Position numbers and translations under genes: made by a program | Part shown: in pieces, positions 1 through 9,687 of the stretch | Layout: the number at the start of each line of letters is the position of its first letter | How positions within the stretch are numbered: the stretch's first letter is position 1 | The notes under the pieces: model-generated | What the model was told of the DNA's origin: nothing | Database searches by the model: none | Seen by the model: only the letters and a program-made list of their open reading frames with translations | NCBI RefSeq assembly: GCF_006265175.1 | Contig: NZ_VDCQ01000030.1 | Span: 21,047-85,046 of the forward strand | Direction: 5' to 3' | DNA: 64,000 nt | DNA from: Paenibacillus hemerocallicola | GTDB lineage: Bacteria > Bacillota > Bacilli > Paenibacillales > NBRC-103111

Positions 1-30
1 ATGATTCCAGAAGTTCGTATCCAACGGGAA

Positions 31-384
31 GCGGAACAAAAAGTTCCTCTATCGAGCTTCGTGGCATCGAAATTGGGGCTTTACGGAATAAAAAGTTCCT
101 CTATCCCGTCCGGAAGCACGCGATACAGCCTGTTGACGGCAAATAGCGGAACGAATCGTTCCGTTTTTACATATTAACTCGTCTTCACGCCTCCATAAAG
201 GAAGTCATTGTTCCCTCGCCGCCCAATAGCGGAACTCATTCTTCCCCTACAACGGTCGCAGATCCGCAACCGCGTTCCACAAGGGGAACGACCTTTGATA
301 CGCAGGACTGGAATGCAAAAAAAGAGGGAGTATCGCCGGCAAAGGCCGTACTCCCTCTTTCGCTGTTCCGCTGCTATCCGCTAT
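31..384. repeat. Array of TAGCGGAA/TTCCGCTA-type short palindromes (array A)
   Basis: Imperfect inverted repeats of a GCGGAAC core facing GTTCCGC or GTTCCTC recur at about 31-53, 83-104, 142-166 and 225-250, with more diverged copies near 270-292 and 360-384. The first three starts are 52 and 59 bp apart. The same motif with similar spacing is found at 30790-30975 and 59401-59589, always outside genes. The first 400 bases contain no convincing gene. A role as terminator, binding site or mobile repeat cannot be decided from sequence alone. Confidence 0.7.
316..361 (-). terminator. Rho-independent terminator of the SLH surface protein gene
   Basis: Read on the minus strand, AAAGAGGGAGTA pairs with TACTCCCTCTTT around a GC-rich inner loop and is followed by a T run (A run at 317-323 on the plus strand). 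It lies about 50 bases past the stop codon of the minus-strand gene. Confidence 0.85.
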
Positions 385-409
385 CCTTTTTCGCTACTAT
401 CCAATAACC

Positions 410-3400
410 TTATTCGTTGTTATCCATCAATCCGAGCTTGATCGCCAGTCGTTTCAGCATCACGACGGCTTGCGCGCGGCTCGATTGCTCTTTCGGGGCA
501 AAGGCGGAATCGGCGATTCCGTTCATGATGCCTTCGCTCACGGCGCGGGCTGCCGCATTGCGCGCCCAAGCGCTGATCTTATCGGCATCCGCGAAAGGTT
601 GCAGCGCATTCGATGCGCCTGCCGCAGACTTCAAGGAAGAGAAGTCGAACGCACGGGATGCGAGAACCGCCAGTTCTTCGCGGCTGATCACTTGATTCGG
701 ACGGAACGAGCCATCCTCGTAGCCATCGATCAAGCCGGCTTTGGACGCTGTAGCCACATCGCTTGCATACCAGTCGGTGGAGCGTACGTCGTTAAACGTT
801 GCTCTTCCGTCTTGCTGCGCAAGACCGAGCGCACGAACGAGCAGTGCTGCAAATTCGGCCCGGGTAATCGACTGGTCCGGAGCGAACTCGCTGTCGGTAA
901 CGCCTTTCACGAGCAGCTTCGAGGCGAGAAGCCCGATATCGGCTTCGGCCCAATGTCCTTGCGTGTCCTTGAATGCTTTGCCGTACGAGACAACCGCATA
1001 CGTGCTGTTCCCGGTTCGTTTGATGACGACGGTCGTCACTCCGTCCGCTTGTGCGAAACGGGCGGGAACGAAAGTCATTTCACCGGTTGCCGGATCGATC
1101 ACGACCGCAGTCGCACGTCCCGGTACATTGCCCGTCAAGGAGATCGCGCGTTCCACATAACGGCTTCCGAAATTGTCGAGCGCAAGCGTTTTGCCGCCGG
1201 CTTGCACGATAATGCGGAAATCGTAAGCGTCGCCGATCATTTCGCCGCCTTGCTTTTCCACTTCGTCGGCGATCGCTTCCGCTTCCGTTCCGGTTTTCTT
1301 CTCAAGCGTGACCGTCAGAACGAGGTCGCCCGAAGCTACGCCCATTGCGCTCGCGAGCGCATCGATATCGATCAGATCGGCCGGCAAGTAATAGGTTACG
1401 CCGCCGGATTTGATAACGAACACTGCACCGTCGATCGCGCCGCCGGCCAGAGCCGATGCCGGAAGCGACAAGATCGCGACCGGCTGGGCGGACGATACTT
1501 CGACGACGATTTCCTTCGCCGTGCTTCCTTGCTGCTTGAGCGCGGCCAGAGCCTTGGCTACCGTATCCGCGTCCAGCGTCACTTTCATCGCCGGCTTGCC
1601 GTTCTCATCCGTCGTCTGGACCGCCGTCGCCGAGATCGTTACGCCGGTGTCGGTCGGTTTCGTCGTCGGCTGCTGCGGAGAGGTCGTTCCTCCGGACGGA
1701 CCGGATGTTCCGGACGAATAGCTTCTTGTCGTCACGGTCGAGGAAGGACCGTTGGCGCTCCAGTTGCCCGAAGCGTCGCCGGCTTCTACTTTGAACGTAT
1801 AAGACGTACTCGACAGGAGGCCGGTCACGTCATATACGTTGCCTGTTACGGTCGCAATTTCTTGACCGCCTTGGTAAAGCTTGTATCCGGTTACCGCCGT
1901 ATTGTCGGTTGCGCCGGACCAGGTCAATTGAAGCTGGGTTTGCGATACATTCGTTGCGGTCAAGGCTGCATTGCCTGCCCATGCCGGCGCTTCCGCATCC
2001 GCATTCGGATCGTAGGTCAGCTGAATCGACTTCTCGTTCGTCTTCATGCCGTCCACATACACGGCGAACGTTACGGTGTTGCCGCCTTCCTGCAAATTCA
2101 CTTTACCCGCGAAGTCGCCGTTAGAGTCGATCGTTGCGGCCGTTTCGTTCAACAGGACGTTCACGGATGAGCCTGCTCCCAATACTTTGACATTCCCCGT
2201 AAGCTCGGGGGTTGCCGTAGATACCGTCTTGCCGTTGTAGTTCATGAAGCCCGAAAGGGCTGCCGATCTTACATCATCGCCGACATTGTACGTATTGGCG
2301 ATTAGCTGACGCTTCGTGCGCACGCCGTTCTCGTCGAGAGCCGAAATGACCATGCCTCCCTGCGGAATGGCGCTGTTGTTGTCCTGAGGAGATCCCCAGC
2401 TCCAGTTGATCGCTTGCGATTTATTGACCATCTTGACGACTTTGCCCGTCGAGTCGGCTACGACTTCCACGCCGAACCGGTTCGTGCCGGTCGAGGTGCC
2501 GAACTCTTCGTTATACACGGTCAAATCGCCGAGATTCCGGCTGACGTTGTAGAAGTTGGCTTCGATAAAGGAAGAAGGATTGCCGGGCTTGCTTAAGCCG
2601 ATTTGGTAATCTTTCACATACGCTTCGTCGCGGATGGAAGCTTTCACGATCGGCCAGTTGGCGAGCGATGCGTCGAACAGCATCAGTCCGTTCGAGCTGC
2701 CCATCGCCGTCTGGAAAATTTCCCGCTGCAGCTCGGGGGACTGCAGATCGGCCAAAGCCATACCCGAGTAAAGCGGCACTTCGCCGTTCGTCACGATCGA
2801 ATCGATCGTAATATAGCGCTGAATTTCCGGTATCGTGCTGTAATAAGTTCCGACCATCAGGAAGTCCATATGGTCGATATAGCCGGTCTGGTAATATCCG
2901 TTCGTATAGATCGAATCGGTAGGGAATTTCAGACGGCTGTCATAGCGGAAATTTTTGCTGCCCCAGTGGACGCCGTTCAAATAGTAAGACTCGTACCACG
3001 CTCCGACATAGGCGGACGTTTGAATCTTTTTCCCCTTCGATGCGGTGTAGCGGTCGACGAGGTCGCGCGTTTCTTTCACGAAGCTCTCGATCGTGCCGGA
3101 GCGGAACTCCCACCAATCCTGGATTAGCGGACCGTCAACGCGTTTGCCGTCCGTGTATTTGAAAATGTCCGCCGGCCAGTTCGTTAACGTTTTGCCGCGC
3201 TGCTGGAGGAACGTCGCGAATTTCGCTTTCGTAAGATCGCTGAAATCCGCGGATTCATTGTCGTAGCGGCCCCGGTCGAGAATGATGCCGTCCACGTCGT
3301 AGTTTTTCATGACTTCCTCGAACGTTTTCAGCTGGAAGTCGCGCACTTCGTCGTTAGACGGGTTGACGAACAGGACAACCGCTCCGTTCGATTGGTCATT

Positions 3401-5305
3401 CAGCCCGCGTTGGCCGTAGGCGCTCTCTCTCAGACGCTTGATTTCTCCATTGTCATCCGCGCGGTATACGCGCTCTTCCCAGTCGAGATGCTGATCGATA
3501 ATCGCATAATCTTTCATCGCGATGGAGCCCTCGGCAAATACGTTGAACGCGGCATGAACCTTCAAGCCGAGCGCATGGCCGTGGGTAAGGAACAATTCGA
3601 GCAAATCGAGATCGGGGTTCGAGCCTTTCCGGTCGTTGGCCGTCATTTCGCTGACGTAAGGCCGGTTGGTCAAGTCGTTCTTTTTGTAAGAGACGAAGCC
3701 TTCCACGCCTTTGACGTCAAACGCGATGTCCGTGACTCCGGCGTCTTTCGCATGCTTCAGAAAGTTCAGCACGCTTTCGCTCGATTGGAGCTTCTTCGCG
3801 TTCGCTGCCTGGTCGACCCACAAAATCACTTGCTTGTCGGAAGTGAGGGACGGTCTGCTGTATACGACGACCGACTTCCTGTCCAGCTCCGAGCCGTTCT
3901 TCGACAGCACGACATCGATGTAGTTCGGTCCGGCCGCAAGAGCCGTCTCCAGGCTGAACGTGCCGTCCGCCTGCAACGTTGCGGCTTGATCGCCGATCTT
4001 GACGGAAGCTCCCGTCGGGTTCGTGATTTTGCCGGAGATCGTCGTTTTCGCAGCGGCTGTCGTATACATCGTCATGCCGTCGAGCTGCATGCGAGGTACG
4101 GCGCCCAGACCGCTCATCAGATCGGATACGGGTACGACGTTGCCGTTTTTGCGCAGCTTGACGACGTCGCCCACTTTGAATTTCGTAGCCAAATACTTTT
4201 TAATATCGTACGTATTGTAGCTGTTGTCTTGAGCCATGACGACGTAGCCGCCTTGCGGAATGTCCAGCTCGCCGCCGACCCACGAAGGGGTGCTGTTGCC
4301 GTTCGCCGCGTTGATCATCTTGGTCACTTTGCCGTTGGCGTCGACTTGCAGGGCAACGTTCGTGGCCGGAATTTGAATCTTCGATCCGTATTCGGTCGTG
4401 AACAAGGCGATAATATTCGGAATGCCGGTTACATCCTTGTCAACGTAGTTGATCGTCTTCTTCGGGCCTTCGACGATAATCGTAATGTCCGCCGGAGGGG
4501 CTTCGATCTCGATCAGATCGCCGGTCGGCTTCTGGTACACGATCGTCAGCGGCGTATCCTGCAGCACGTCCGCATTTTTCAGCAGCTTGACCGAAATGCT
4601 GTTGGTGCCTTCGGCCAGCGTAACGGTCTGGCTGAACGTGCCGTCGGCTTGGACGGTCGCGACGACGTCGCCGACCTTCACGGCAAGCCCGATGCCGGAT
4701 GCGTAGTTAAGCACTTTGCCCTGAATGTTGTATGTAGCCGTCGTAACGGTAGTGACGGATCCGGCCGATACTTGCAGGACCGGCTGCGACAGGAAGTCGA
4801 CTGCGGTTAATCGGGCTCCGTCTCGCTCTAGGGCGATGGTTCCGTCTTTGAAGTCATACAGCAGACCTCTGTGAGTAGTTCCGTGGGATACTAAGGCATA
4901 TCCGCCTTCCGGTATTGCGATATACTGATCCGCTTCCCATGGCGGTCCGCCCACAGCGCGGATAATGTCACCTTGGGCATTCACAAAAATAGCCGTATTG
5001 CCGTATTTTACGAATACTTTACCGGCTTGCGCCGCCAGTTCATGGTTCACGTATCCGTAATTCACTTCGGCTCCGCTTGTGTAAAGAGCCACATAGTTCG
5101 TTTTTTGTGAAGGTTTGTTCACATTAAAATTCACATAATCAACCTTCAGCTTCTTGCTCCCGTCCAGCGACACCGCATAAACCTCGTTCGTCACGGAGCC
5201 GCCTCCGGTCTCGGCCGCCTGCGCCGTTGCCCCGAAAGACGGAAGCAGCGAAACCAGCAAGCAAACGATGAGGAGCACATTCAATCTGTACCCGTTCGTT
5301 CTCAT
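410..5305 (-). CDS. Secreted SLH-anchored surface protein with glycoside-hydrolase-like core
   Basis: A 1631-residue exported protein predicted to sit on the cell wall. Residues 1-30 form a signal peptide (hydrophobic core, AQA-A cleavage site). A module of about 120 residues that ends in 'IPxGGYxx' recurs about three times (around 60-160, 270-390 and 920-1030), each followed by an Ig-like stretch with a 'ADGTFS' turn. Residues about 489-900 resemble the TIM-barrel glycosyl-hydrolase-like families GHL10/DUF187 or DUF4015 (VILWVDQ start; VDGIILDRGRYD core). About 1105-1190 is a fibronectin type III domain, followed by a Ser/Gly/Pro linker. Three SLH repeats (about 1443-1625, each with a 'F.D....WA' opening) should bind pyruvylated wall polymer. 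It stands alone on the minus strand with its own terminator. The catalytic residues and substrate are not identified; the hydrolase call is by fold resemblance only. Confidence 0.85.
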   Translation of the reverse strand: MRTNGYRLNVLLIVCLLVSLLPSFGATAQAAETGGGSVTNEVYAVSLDGSKKLKVDYVNFNVNKPSQKTNYVALYTSGAEVNYGYVNHELAAQAGKVFVKYGNTAIFVNAQGDIIRAVGGPPWEADQYIAIPEGGYALVSHGTTHRGLLYDFKDGTIALERDGARLTAVDFLSQPVLQVSAGSVTTVTTATYNIQGKVLNYASGIGLAVKVGDVVATVQADGTFSQTVTLAEGTNSISVKLLKNADVLQDTPLTIVYQKPTGDLIEIEAPPADITIIVEGPKKTINYVDKDVTGIPNIIALFTTEYGSKIQIPATNVALQVDANGKVTKMINAANGNSTPSWVGGELDIPQGGYVVMAQDNSYNTYDIKKYLATKFKVGDVVKLRKNGNVVPVSDLMSGLGAVPRMQLDGMTMYTTAAAKTTISGKITNPTGASVKIGDQAATLQADGTFSLETALAAGPNYIDVVLSKNGSELDRKSVVVYSRPSLTSDKQVILWVDQAANAKKLQSSESVLNFLKHAKDAGVTDIAFDVKGVEGFVSYKKNDLTNRPYVSEMTANDRKGSNPDLDLLELFLTHGHALGLKVHAAFNVFAEGSIAMKDYAIIDQHLDWEERVYRADDNGEIKRLRESAYGQRGLNDQSNGAVVLFVNPSNDEVRDFQLKTFEEVMKNYDVDGIILDRGRYDNESADFSDLTKAKFATFLQQRGKTLTNWPADIFKYTDGKRVDGPLIQDWWEFRSGTIESFVKETRDLVDRYTASKGKKIQTSAYVGAWYESYYLNGVHWGSKNFRYDSRLKFPTDSIYTNGYYQTGYIDHMDFLMVGTYYSTIPEIQRYITIDSIVTNGEVPLYSGMALADLQSPELQREIFQTAMGSSNGLMLFDASLANWPIVKASIRDEAYVKDYQIGLSKPGNPSSFIEANFYNVSRNLGDLTVYNEEFGTSTGTNRFGVEVVADSTGKVVKMVNKSQAINWSWGSPQDNNSAIPQGGMVISALDENGVRTKRQLIANTYNVGDDVRSAALSGFMNYNGKTVSTATPELTGNVKVLGAGSSVNVLLNETAATIDSNGDFAGKVNLQEGGNTVTFAVYVDGMKTNEKSIQLTYDPNADAEAPAWAGNAALTATNVSQTQLQLTWSGATDNTAVTGYKLYQGGQEIATVTGNVYDVTGLLSSTSYTFKVEAGDASGNWSANGPSSTVTTRSYSSGTSGPSGGTTSPQQPTTKPTDTGVTISATAVQTTDENGKPAMKVTLDADTVAKALAALKQQGSTAKEIVVEVSSAQPVAILSLPASALAGGAIDGAVFVIKSGGVTYYLPADLIDIDALASAMGVASGDLVLTVTLEKKTGTEAEAIADEVEKQGGEMIGDAYDFRIIVQAGGKTLALDNFGSRYVERAISLTGNVPGRATAVVIDPATGEMTFVPARFAQADGVTTVVIKRTGNSTYAVVSYGKAFKDTQGHWAEADIGLLASKLLVKGVTDSEFAPDQSITRAEFAALLVRALGLAQQDGRATFNDVRSTDWYASDVATASKAGLIDGYEDGSFRPNQVISREELAVLASRAFDFSSLKSAAGASNALQPFADADKISAWARNAAARAVSEGIMNGIADSAFAPKEQSSRAQAVVMLKRLAIKLGLMDNNE

Positions 5306-5606
5306 AATTCACCTTCCCCTATGTAGTAATAGTTCGAATACGTTTTCATTATAGGTGGGAGCGGTTTCATCTTATAGGTGAGATGATGACTGTTTTTGGC
5401 ACTATAATGACATTTCGGACGGAAACCCGAACGGACGAACTCCGAGCCGCACGAGGGCGGTTATTCAAAAAGGTTAAATTTGCATGAAAAGGTTTGTTTT
5501 CGGTATTAGCAGCTATACGAAGAATATGTCATTGCAACCTTACCACTTGCACCAATGTTGTAATCTAATATTGTCAAACCAAATCCATTTGAACGGAGGA
5601 TGTAAA

Positions 5607-8114
5607 CTGAACGATACGATCGCAATCAAAGGCGCCCGGGAGAACAATTTGAAGCAGGTTTCGCTCGAAATTCCGAAGCATAAGCTGGTAGTGTTGACCG
5701 GCCCTTCCGGGTCCGGAAAATCTACGCTCGCCATGGATACGCTGCAGCGGGAATGCCAGCGACAGTATATGGAATCGATGGGGATGGTGGCGGATTCGGT
5801 CAGCAAGCCGAAGGTGGACTCGATCGTCGGCCTTTCCCCTTCGATTAGCGTGGGACAGCATGTCACGAACCGGAATCCGAGATCGACGGTCGGGACCGTG
5901 ACGGACATTTATACGTATTTGCGCGTCATCTACGAGAAGCTGGGCGAACGGCCGTGTCCGGCTTGCGGCAAGACGATCGTGCCGTCGCTCGCGAACGATA
6001 CCGAGCCTCCGCGAGTAGGCGACGACGAGCAGGACGGTTTCCAGAGCTATATCGAATGTCCGCATTGCCATGAAACGATACAAAAATTGGAGCGTAGCCA
6101 TTTCTCGTTCAACAAGCCGGAGGGAGCATGCGAGACGTGCGCCGGGCTGGGCGCTGTAGCCGAGCTCGATCTCGACGCCGTATTTGACGGGCAAAAAAGC
6201 TTGAACGAAGGCGGCGTCACGTTTTGGTTCGACGCACTGGCCCAGTACCAGATCAACATTTTGAAAGCGGCTGCGAAGCATTACGGTTTCGTGTTCGATC
6301 CCGACCGGCCTTTGAAAGATTACGACCCGATCCAACGCGATTTGTTGTACTACGGCGTCGAGAGCGAGGCATTCGTCCGCCATTTCCCGGACGTCAAGCC
6401 GCCCAAGTCGGTTACGCAAGGCAAATACGAGGGCGTCGTGACGGGAATATGGAGACGATACAGGGAGAAGGAAGGGGAGTCGGGCGAAGCGGCGCTGTTC
6501 CATGAAGAGACGTGTACCGCTTGCAGCGGGGCCCGGCTGAAGAAGGAAAGCCTGCTCGTCAAGGTGGACGGAGCTTCGATCGCCGAAGTGTCCGAACGGT
6601 CGCTGGAAGAGGCGCTGGCCTGGATGAACCGGCTGATGGACAGCTTAAGCCCGGAGGACAGGCACGTTGTGGAGGCGCTGCTGCACGACCTGATCGTCCG
6701 GATGAAACGGATTACCGGTGTCGGACTCGGCTATTTGTCGTTGAACCGGCAGGCGGTCACGCTGTCCGGCGGAGAGGCTCAGCGCCTGAGGCTCGCCTCT
6801 ATTCTCGGCTCCGGTCTGACGGGCGTTCTATATATTCTCGACGAACCGACGGCCGGTCTCCATCCGAGAGACACGGCAGGCTTGATCGGGGTGTTGAAGC
6901 AACTGCGCGATCTGGGCAACACGGTCCTTGTCATCGAGCACGATGTCGAGATGATGCGCGCAGCCGATCATGTTATCGATATGGGGCCGGGCGCCGGCAG
7001 CTTCGGAGGGCGCGTAGTCGGGGAAGGAAGCTTGGAAGATTTGATCCGCAGCCCGGAATCGGTCACCGGCGCTTACTTGCGGGACGAGGAAAGCTTCGCG
7101 GAAACGAGGAGAAGAAGGCCCGGCAACGGAAAGTTCCTGACGGTCCGGAATGCCTACGAACGCAATTTGAAGCATATTACGGTTTCTTTTCCGCTCGGTT
7201 GTCTCATCTCGGTTACCGGAGTCTCGGGCTCGGGGAAATCGACTCTGTTGTTCGATTTGTTGGCCGCCGGCGGCACGGAGGAGCAGCGGCGGAGAGGCTG
7301 CGAGAGCATTGCCGGGCTGGACGCCATCGGCAGCATGATTACGGTCGACCAGTCTCCGATCGGGAGAATGAGCCGGTCGAACGTCGCGACCTACACCGAT
7401 GTGTTCACTTTGATGCGGAACCTGTTCGCGGGCTTGCCGGAAGCGAAACGGGCCAAGCTGACCTCGAAGCACTTCTCGTTCAACACGCCGGGCGGGAGGT
7501 GCGAATCCTGCCAAGGACTCGGCGTCGTATCGATGAACATGCATTTTCTCCCCGATCTCGAGGTTCGCTGTCCGGTTTGCCGCGGCAGACGGTTCCAGGA
7601 CGAGATTTTGCGGATTACGTACAAAGGCTATACGATATCCGACCTGCTGGATATGACGGTTCAAGAGAGCTTGCCGTTGCTCGAAGACCAGGAGAAAATG
7701 GCCGGATCGATCCGGCTGCTGTGCGAGGTCGGGCTCGGTTATTTGCAATGGGGGCAGTCCGTCCGGACATTATCGGGCGGAGAGGGCCAGCGGATCAAGC
7801 TCGCCAAGGAGCTGAGCGGCAAAACAAAGAACCATACGCTCTATTTGCTGGACGAGCCTTCGACCGGCCTGCATCCGGGCGATACCCGGCAGCTGCTCGT
7901 TCTATTGAACAAATTGGTCGAGGCCGGCAATACCGTCATTGTCGTCGAGCATAATCTCGATGTCATCCGCGAAGCGGATTGGGTCGTCGATATCGGTCCC
8001 GAAGGGGGCGACGCGGGAGGCTCGCTCGTGGCGGAAGGAACGCCGGAGACGGTCGCGGCCGTCGATGCTTCGTATACGGGAATGTATTTGCGGAAGGCTT
8101 TGGGGCTGGGGTGA
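5607..8114 (+). CDS. UvrA-like ABC ATPase (class II, UvrB-binding region absent)
   Basis: A DNA-binding tandem ABC ATPase of the UvrA family, about 835 residues against roughly 940-950 for housekeeping UvrA. Visible parts are a first Walker A (GPSGSGKST), paired zinc-ligand motifs (CPACG, CPHC, CETC, CTAC, then CESC, CPVC), ABC signatures LSGGEAQRLRLA and LSGGEGQRIKLA, second Walker A (GVSGSGKST) and two LDEPxxGLHP Walker B motifs. The short length between first Walker A and zinc region suggests that the UvrB-interaction domain is missing, as in UvrA2/DrrC-type proteins linked to tolerance of DNA-damaging compounds. The long open frame reaches back to an ATG at 5484, but homology begins at 'NDTIAIKGARENN' and a GGAGGA site at 5595-5600 fits a CTG start at 5607, so this start is preferred. 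It borders the biosynthetic cluster, which leaves open a self-protection role (inference). Confidence 0.85.
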   Translation: MNDTIAIKGARENNLKQVSLEIPKHKLVVLTGPSGSGKSTLAMDTLQRECQRQYMESMGMVADSVSKPKVDSIVGLSPSISVGQHVTNRNPRSTVGTVTDIYTYLRVIYEKLGERPCPACGKTIVPSLANDTEPPRVGDDEQDGFQSYIECPHCHETIQKLERSHFSFNKPEGACETCAGLGAVAELDLDAVFDGQKSLNEGGVTFWFDALAQYQINILKAAAKHYGFVFDPDRPLKDYDPIQRDLLYYGVESEAFVRHFPDVKPPKSVTQGKYEGVVTGIWRRYREKEGESGEAALFHEETCTACSGARLKKESLLVKVDGASIAEVSERSLEEALAWMNRLMDSLSPEDRHVVEALLHDLIVRMKRITGVGLGYLSLNRQAVTLSGGEAQRLRLASILGSGLTGVLYILDEPTAGLHPRDTAGLIGVLKQLRDLGNTVLVIEHDVEMMRAADHVIDMGPGAGSFGGRVVGEGSLEDLIRSPESVTGAYLRDEESFAETRRRRPGNGKFLTVRNAYERNLKHITVSFPLGCLISVTGVSGSGKSTLLFDLLAAGGTEEQRRRGCESIAGLDAIGSMITVDQSPIGRMSRSNVATYTDVFTLMRNLFAGLPEAKRAKLTSKHFSFNTPGGRCESCQGLGVVSMNMHFLPDLEVRCPVCRGRRFQDEILRITYKGYTISDLLDMTVQESLPLLEDQEKMAGSIRLLCEVGLGYLQWGQSVRTLSGGEGQRIKLAKELSGKTKNHTLYLLDEPSTGLHPGDTRQLLVLLNKLVEAGNTVIVVEHNLDVIREADWVVDIGPEGGDAGGSLVAEGTPETVAAVDASYTGMYLRKALGLG

Positions 8115-8161
8115 CGGAGGCCAGGCCGGCTCCTTTTTCGCAAGGGCCGGACCGATTGGTT

Positions 8162-8362
8162 CCTGACGCTTACTTGTTGTCCCCCCAATTTTACGGCAGT
8201 GCCTGCACGCGGCTGGAGGAGGCGTGACCGGAGGCGATCGCGGTTTATCTGCAGGGCTGCGAGGGGGACTTGAAGCCTGGGAGCAGCGGACGGCAACCGT
8301 TTCAAGTCGGGCTGATTGGTGGAAATGCGGCCGGGGAAGTCGCGGACATGCTGTGCGAATAA
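8162..8362 (+). pseudogene. Remnant resembling neutral/alkaline ceramidase-like hydrolase
   Basis: One reading frame gives 'PDAYLLSPQFYG' and, beyond an in-frame TGA at 8225-8227, 'AVYLQGCEGDLKPG', a pattern like the 'LQGxxGDxxP' segment of neutral/alkaline ceramidase-family proteins; the frame stops again at 8360. There is no start codon or RBS. I read this as an eroded internal piece of such a gene. It could also be a chance resemblance in high-GC sequence. Confidence 0.4.
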
Positions 8363-8419
8363 GCGTTTACGGCGCTCGAAGGTCCGTCGGCTCCGAGGGA
8401 TCCGGAGAAGCTTGTCTAT

Positions 8420-8468
8420 GAAGCGTCCGCTTGCCTGGATCAGATGATCGGCAACGGACGCTTCAGTT
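8420..8468 (+). terminator. Long stem-loop downstream of the UvrA-like gene
   Basis: GAAGCGTCCG at 8420-8429 is exactly complementary to CGGACGCTTC at 8455-8464. Inside, TTGCC pairs with GGCAA and GATC with GATC, giving about 19 base pairs, followed by AGTTTT. It probably ends transcription from the UvrA-like gene before the converging hisF-like gene. The T run is short. Confidence 0.6.
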
Positions 8469-8553
8469 TTCCGGCGGAACGGGCGGTGGGCAGTCGACCT
8501 GATTCGGTGGCTCACCGTCTTTTTCAGACAAACTCAAACAGCTATAATCCTTT

Positions 8554-9327
8554 TTAATATCTTACGTGAATTCCTTGTTCTTTAAGGTATTGTTTTATAT
8601 CATCAATCGTACATTCTTTGTAATGTAACAAGGAAGCCACCAGCGCTGCATCGACATTTGCTTTTTCAAACACTTCGCCTATATCGGAAAGCTTGCCGGC
8701 GCCCCCAGAGGCGATTATAGGTACGTTTACGGACTGGGACAATAAACTTAATAATCCAATATCATAGCCATCCTTGGTTCCATCTTTGTCTATACTGGTG
8801 CATATTATTTCTCCGACTCCCAATTGTTCGGCCATTTGTGCCCATTCGACTACATCAAGTCCCGTGCTTTGATGCGCGGAGTGCGTATAAACTTCATAAC
8901 GTACAAGTTCTTTGTTTTCGTTGTATACCGCTTTGGCATCGAGGCCTAATACAACACACTGCTTGCCGAAAATTTCGGCGGCTTCGGTGATCAGTTCCGG
9001 TCTTTTGACCGCTGCGGAATTAATACCTACCTTATCTGCTCCGCATCTCAACACTTTTTTGAAATCTTCGACAGTTCTTACACCGCCAATGACAGAGAAG
9101 GGAACAAAGACATTTTCGGCTGCACGTCGTATCCATTCATATTTTACGTTATCGTTTGTCAGCGAGGCAGTAGTATCCAGATATATGATTTCGTCCGCCC
9201 CGGCTTCCGCGTATTGTTGGCCTAATTCGGCCGGATCGCCAACAATAGTAGGGTTTCTAAATTTAACATACTTTACTGCGCTATCGTTCAGGACATCTAT
9301 TGCCGGAATAATCCTTTTTTTTAACAA
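8554..9327 (-). CDS. hisF: HisF2-type cyclase subunit (amidotransferase partner of HisH)
   Basis: A 257-residue (beta/alpha)8-barrel of the HisF family. In histidine synthesis HisF uses ammonia from HisH to convert PRFAR into imidazole glycerol phosphate and AICAR. The two catalytic aspartates are kept (AIDV near the N terminus, GLDAK mid-protein), as is TSIDKDGTKDGYD. However, the canonical 'KDGRVVKG' loop reads 'NDSAVKYVKFRNP' followed by VGDP, and the GGGI phosphate loop reads IGGV. This matches the HisF2/AglZ/WbpH-like proteins that act in acetamidino sugar modification rather than histidine synthesis. The start is a TTG at 9327 with AGGAGG seven bases upstream; the longer frame from 9369 adds residues absent from the family. 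No other his genes are nearby except hisH at 17320, so a specialised role is likely. Confidence 0.85.
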   Translation of the reverse strand: MLKKRIIPAIDVLNDSAVKYVKFRNPTIVGDPAELGQQYAEAGADEIIYLDTTASLTNDNVKYEWIRRAAENVFVPFSVIGGVRTVEDFKKVLRCGADKVGINSAAVKRPELITEAAEIFGKQCVVLGLDAKAVYNENKELVRYEVYTHSAHQSTGLDVVEWAQMAEQLGVGEIICTSIDKDGTKDGYDIGLLSLLSQSVNVPIIASGGAGKLSDIGEVFEKANVDAALVASLLHYKECTIDDIKQYLKEQGIHVRY

Positions 9328-9438
9328 GAAATTTCCTCCTACGATTTTGATCTTGAGGCCGCCCATCATTCGTGGTGCTGTTGGGTCGGTACTCGGCTCG
9401 TTCGGTTTTAATGATTAACCCAATAAAAGGTGAACCGA

Positions 9439-9687
9439 CTAAAGCAGCACAAGTTTTCTTTTAACATGAGCAATGATATGACCGGGAGTGGCGAAATTTT
9501 CGAACAACAGCTCTTCCTCATCAAATGCGATGTTAAACACTTCTTCCAATTCGACAATGAGTTTAACAATTTTAAAGGAATCGAAGCCCCATGCGTACAA
9601 ATCTTCCGAATAAGATAAAGGAGCGAATTTCTCGCCGAGAGTGTTCTTGAGTTTTTTTTTGACTAGCTGTTCAATGTTTAAATTCAC
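9439..9687 (-). CDS. Acyl carrier protein 1
   Basis: An 82-residue stand-alone carrier protein. The serine of WGFDSFK is the expected 4'-phosphopantetheine site (usual motif GxDSL). The stretch 'LIVELEEVFNIAFDEEELLFENF' is closely paralleled in the second carrier protein at 21521 (LIVDLEEMYHIVFDEDELLTENF when aligned), so the two are paralogues. The start is GTG with GGGGAGGTG upstream, and the gene overlaps the end of the araC-like gene by 17 bases, which implies coupled translation. It probably tethers an acyl or aminoacyl intermediate. No phosphopantetheinyl transferase was found in the window. Confidence 0.88.
   Translation of the reverse strand: MNLNIEQLVKKKLKNTLGEKFAPLSYSEDLYAWGFDSFKIVKLIVELEEVFNIAFDEEELLFENFATPGHIIAHVKRKLVLL

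Noticed and set aside
1..400. CRISPR-like array
   Set aside because: Repeats are short palindromes of variable sequence with no fixed repeat unit and no cas genes.
470..2170. Long plus-strand open frame (566 codons) inside the SLH gene
   Set aside because: Arg/His-rich shadow of the minus-strand gene, no RBS and no recognisable domain.
3392..4810. 472-codon plus-strand open frame
   Set aside because: Antisense shadow of the SLH protein gene in high-GC sequence.
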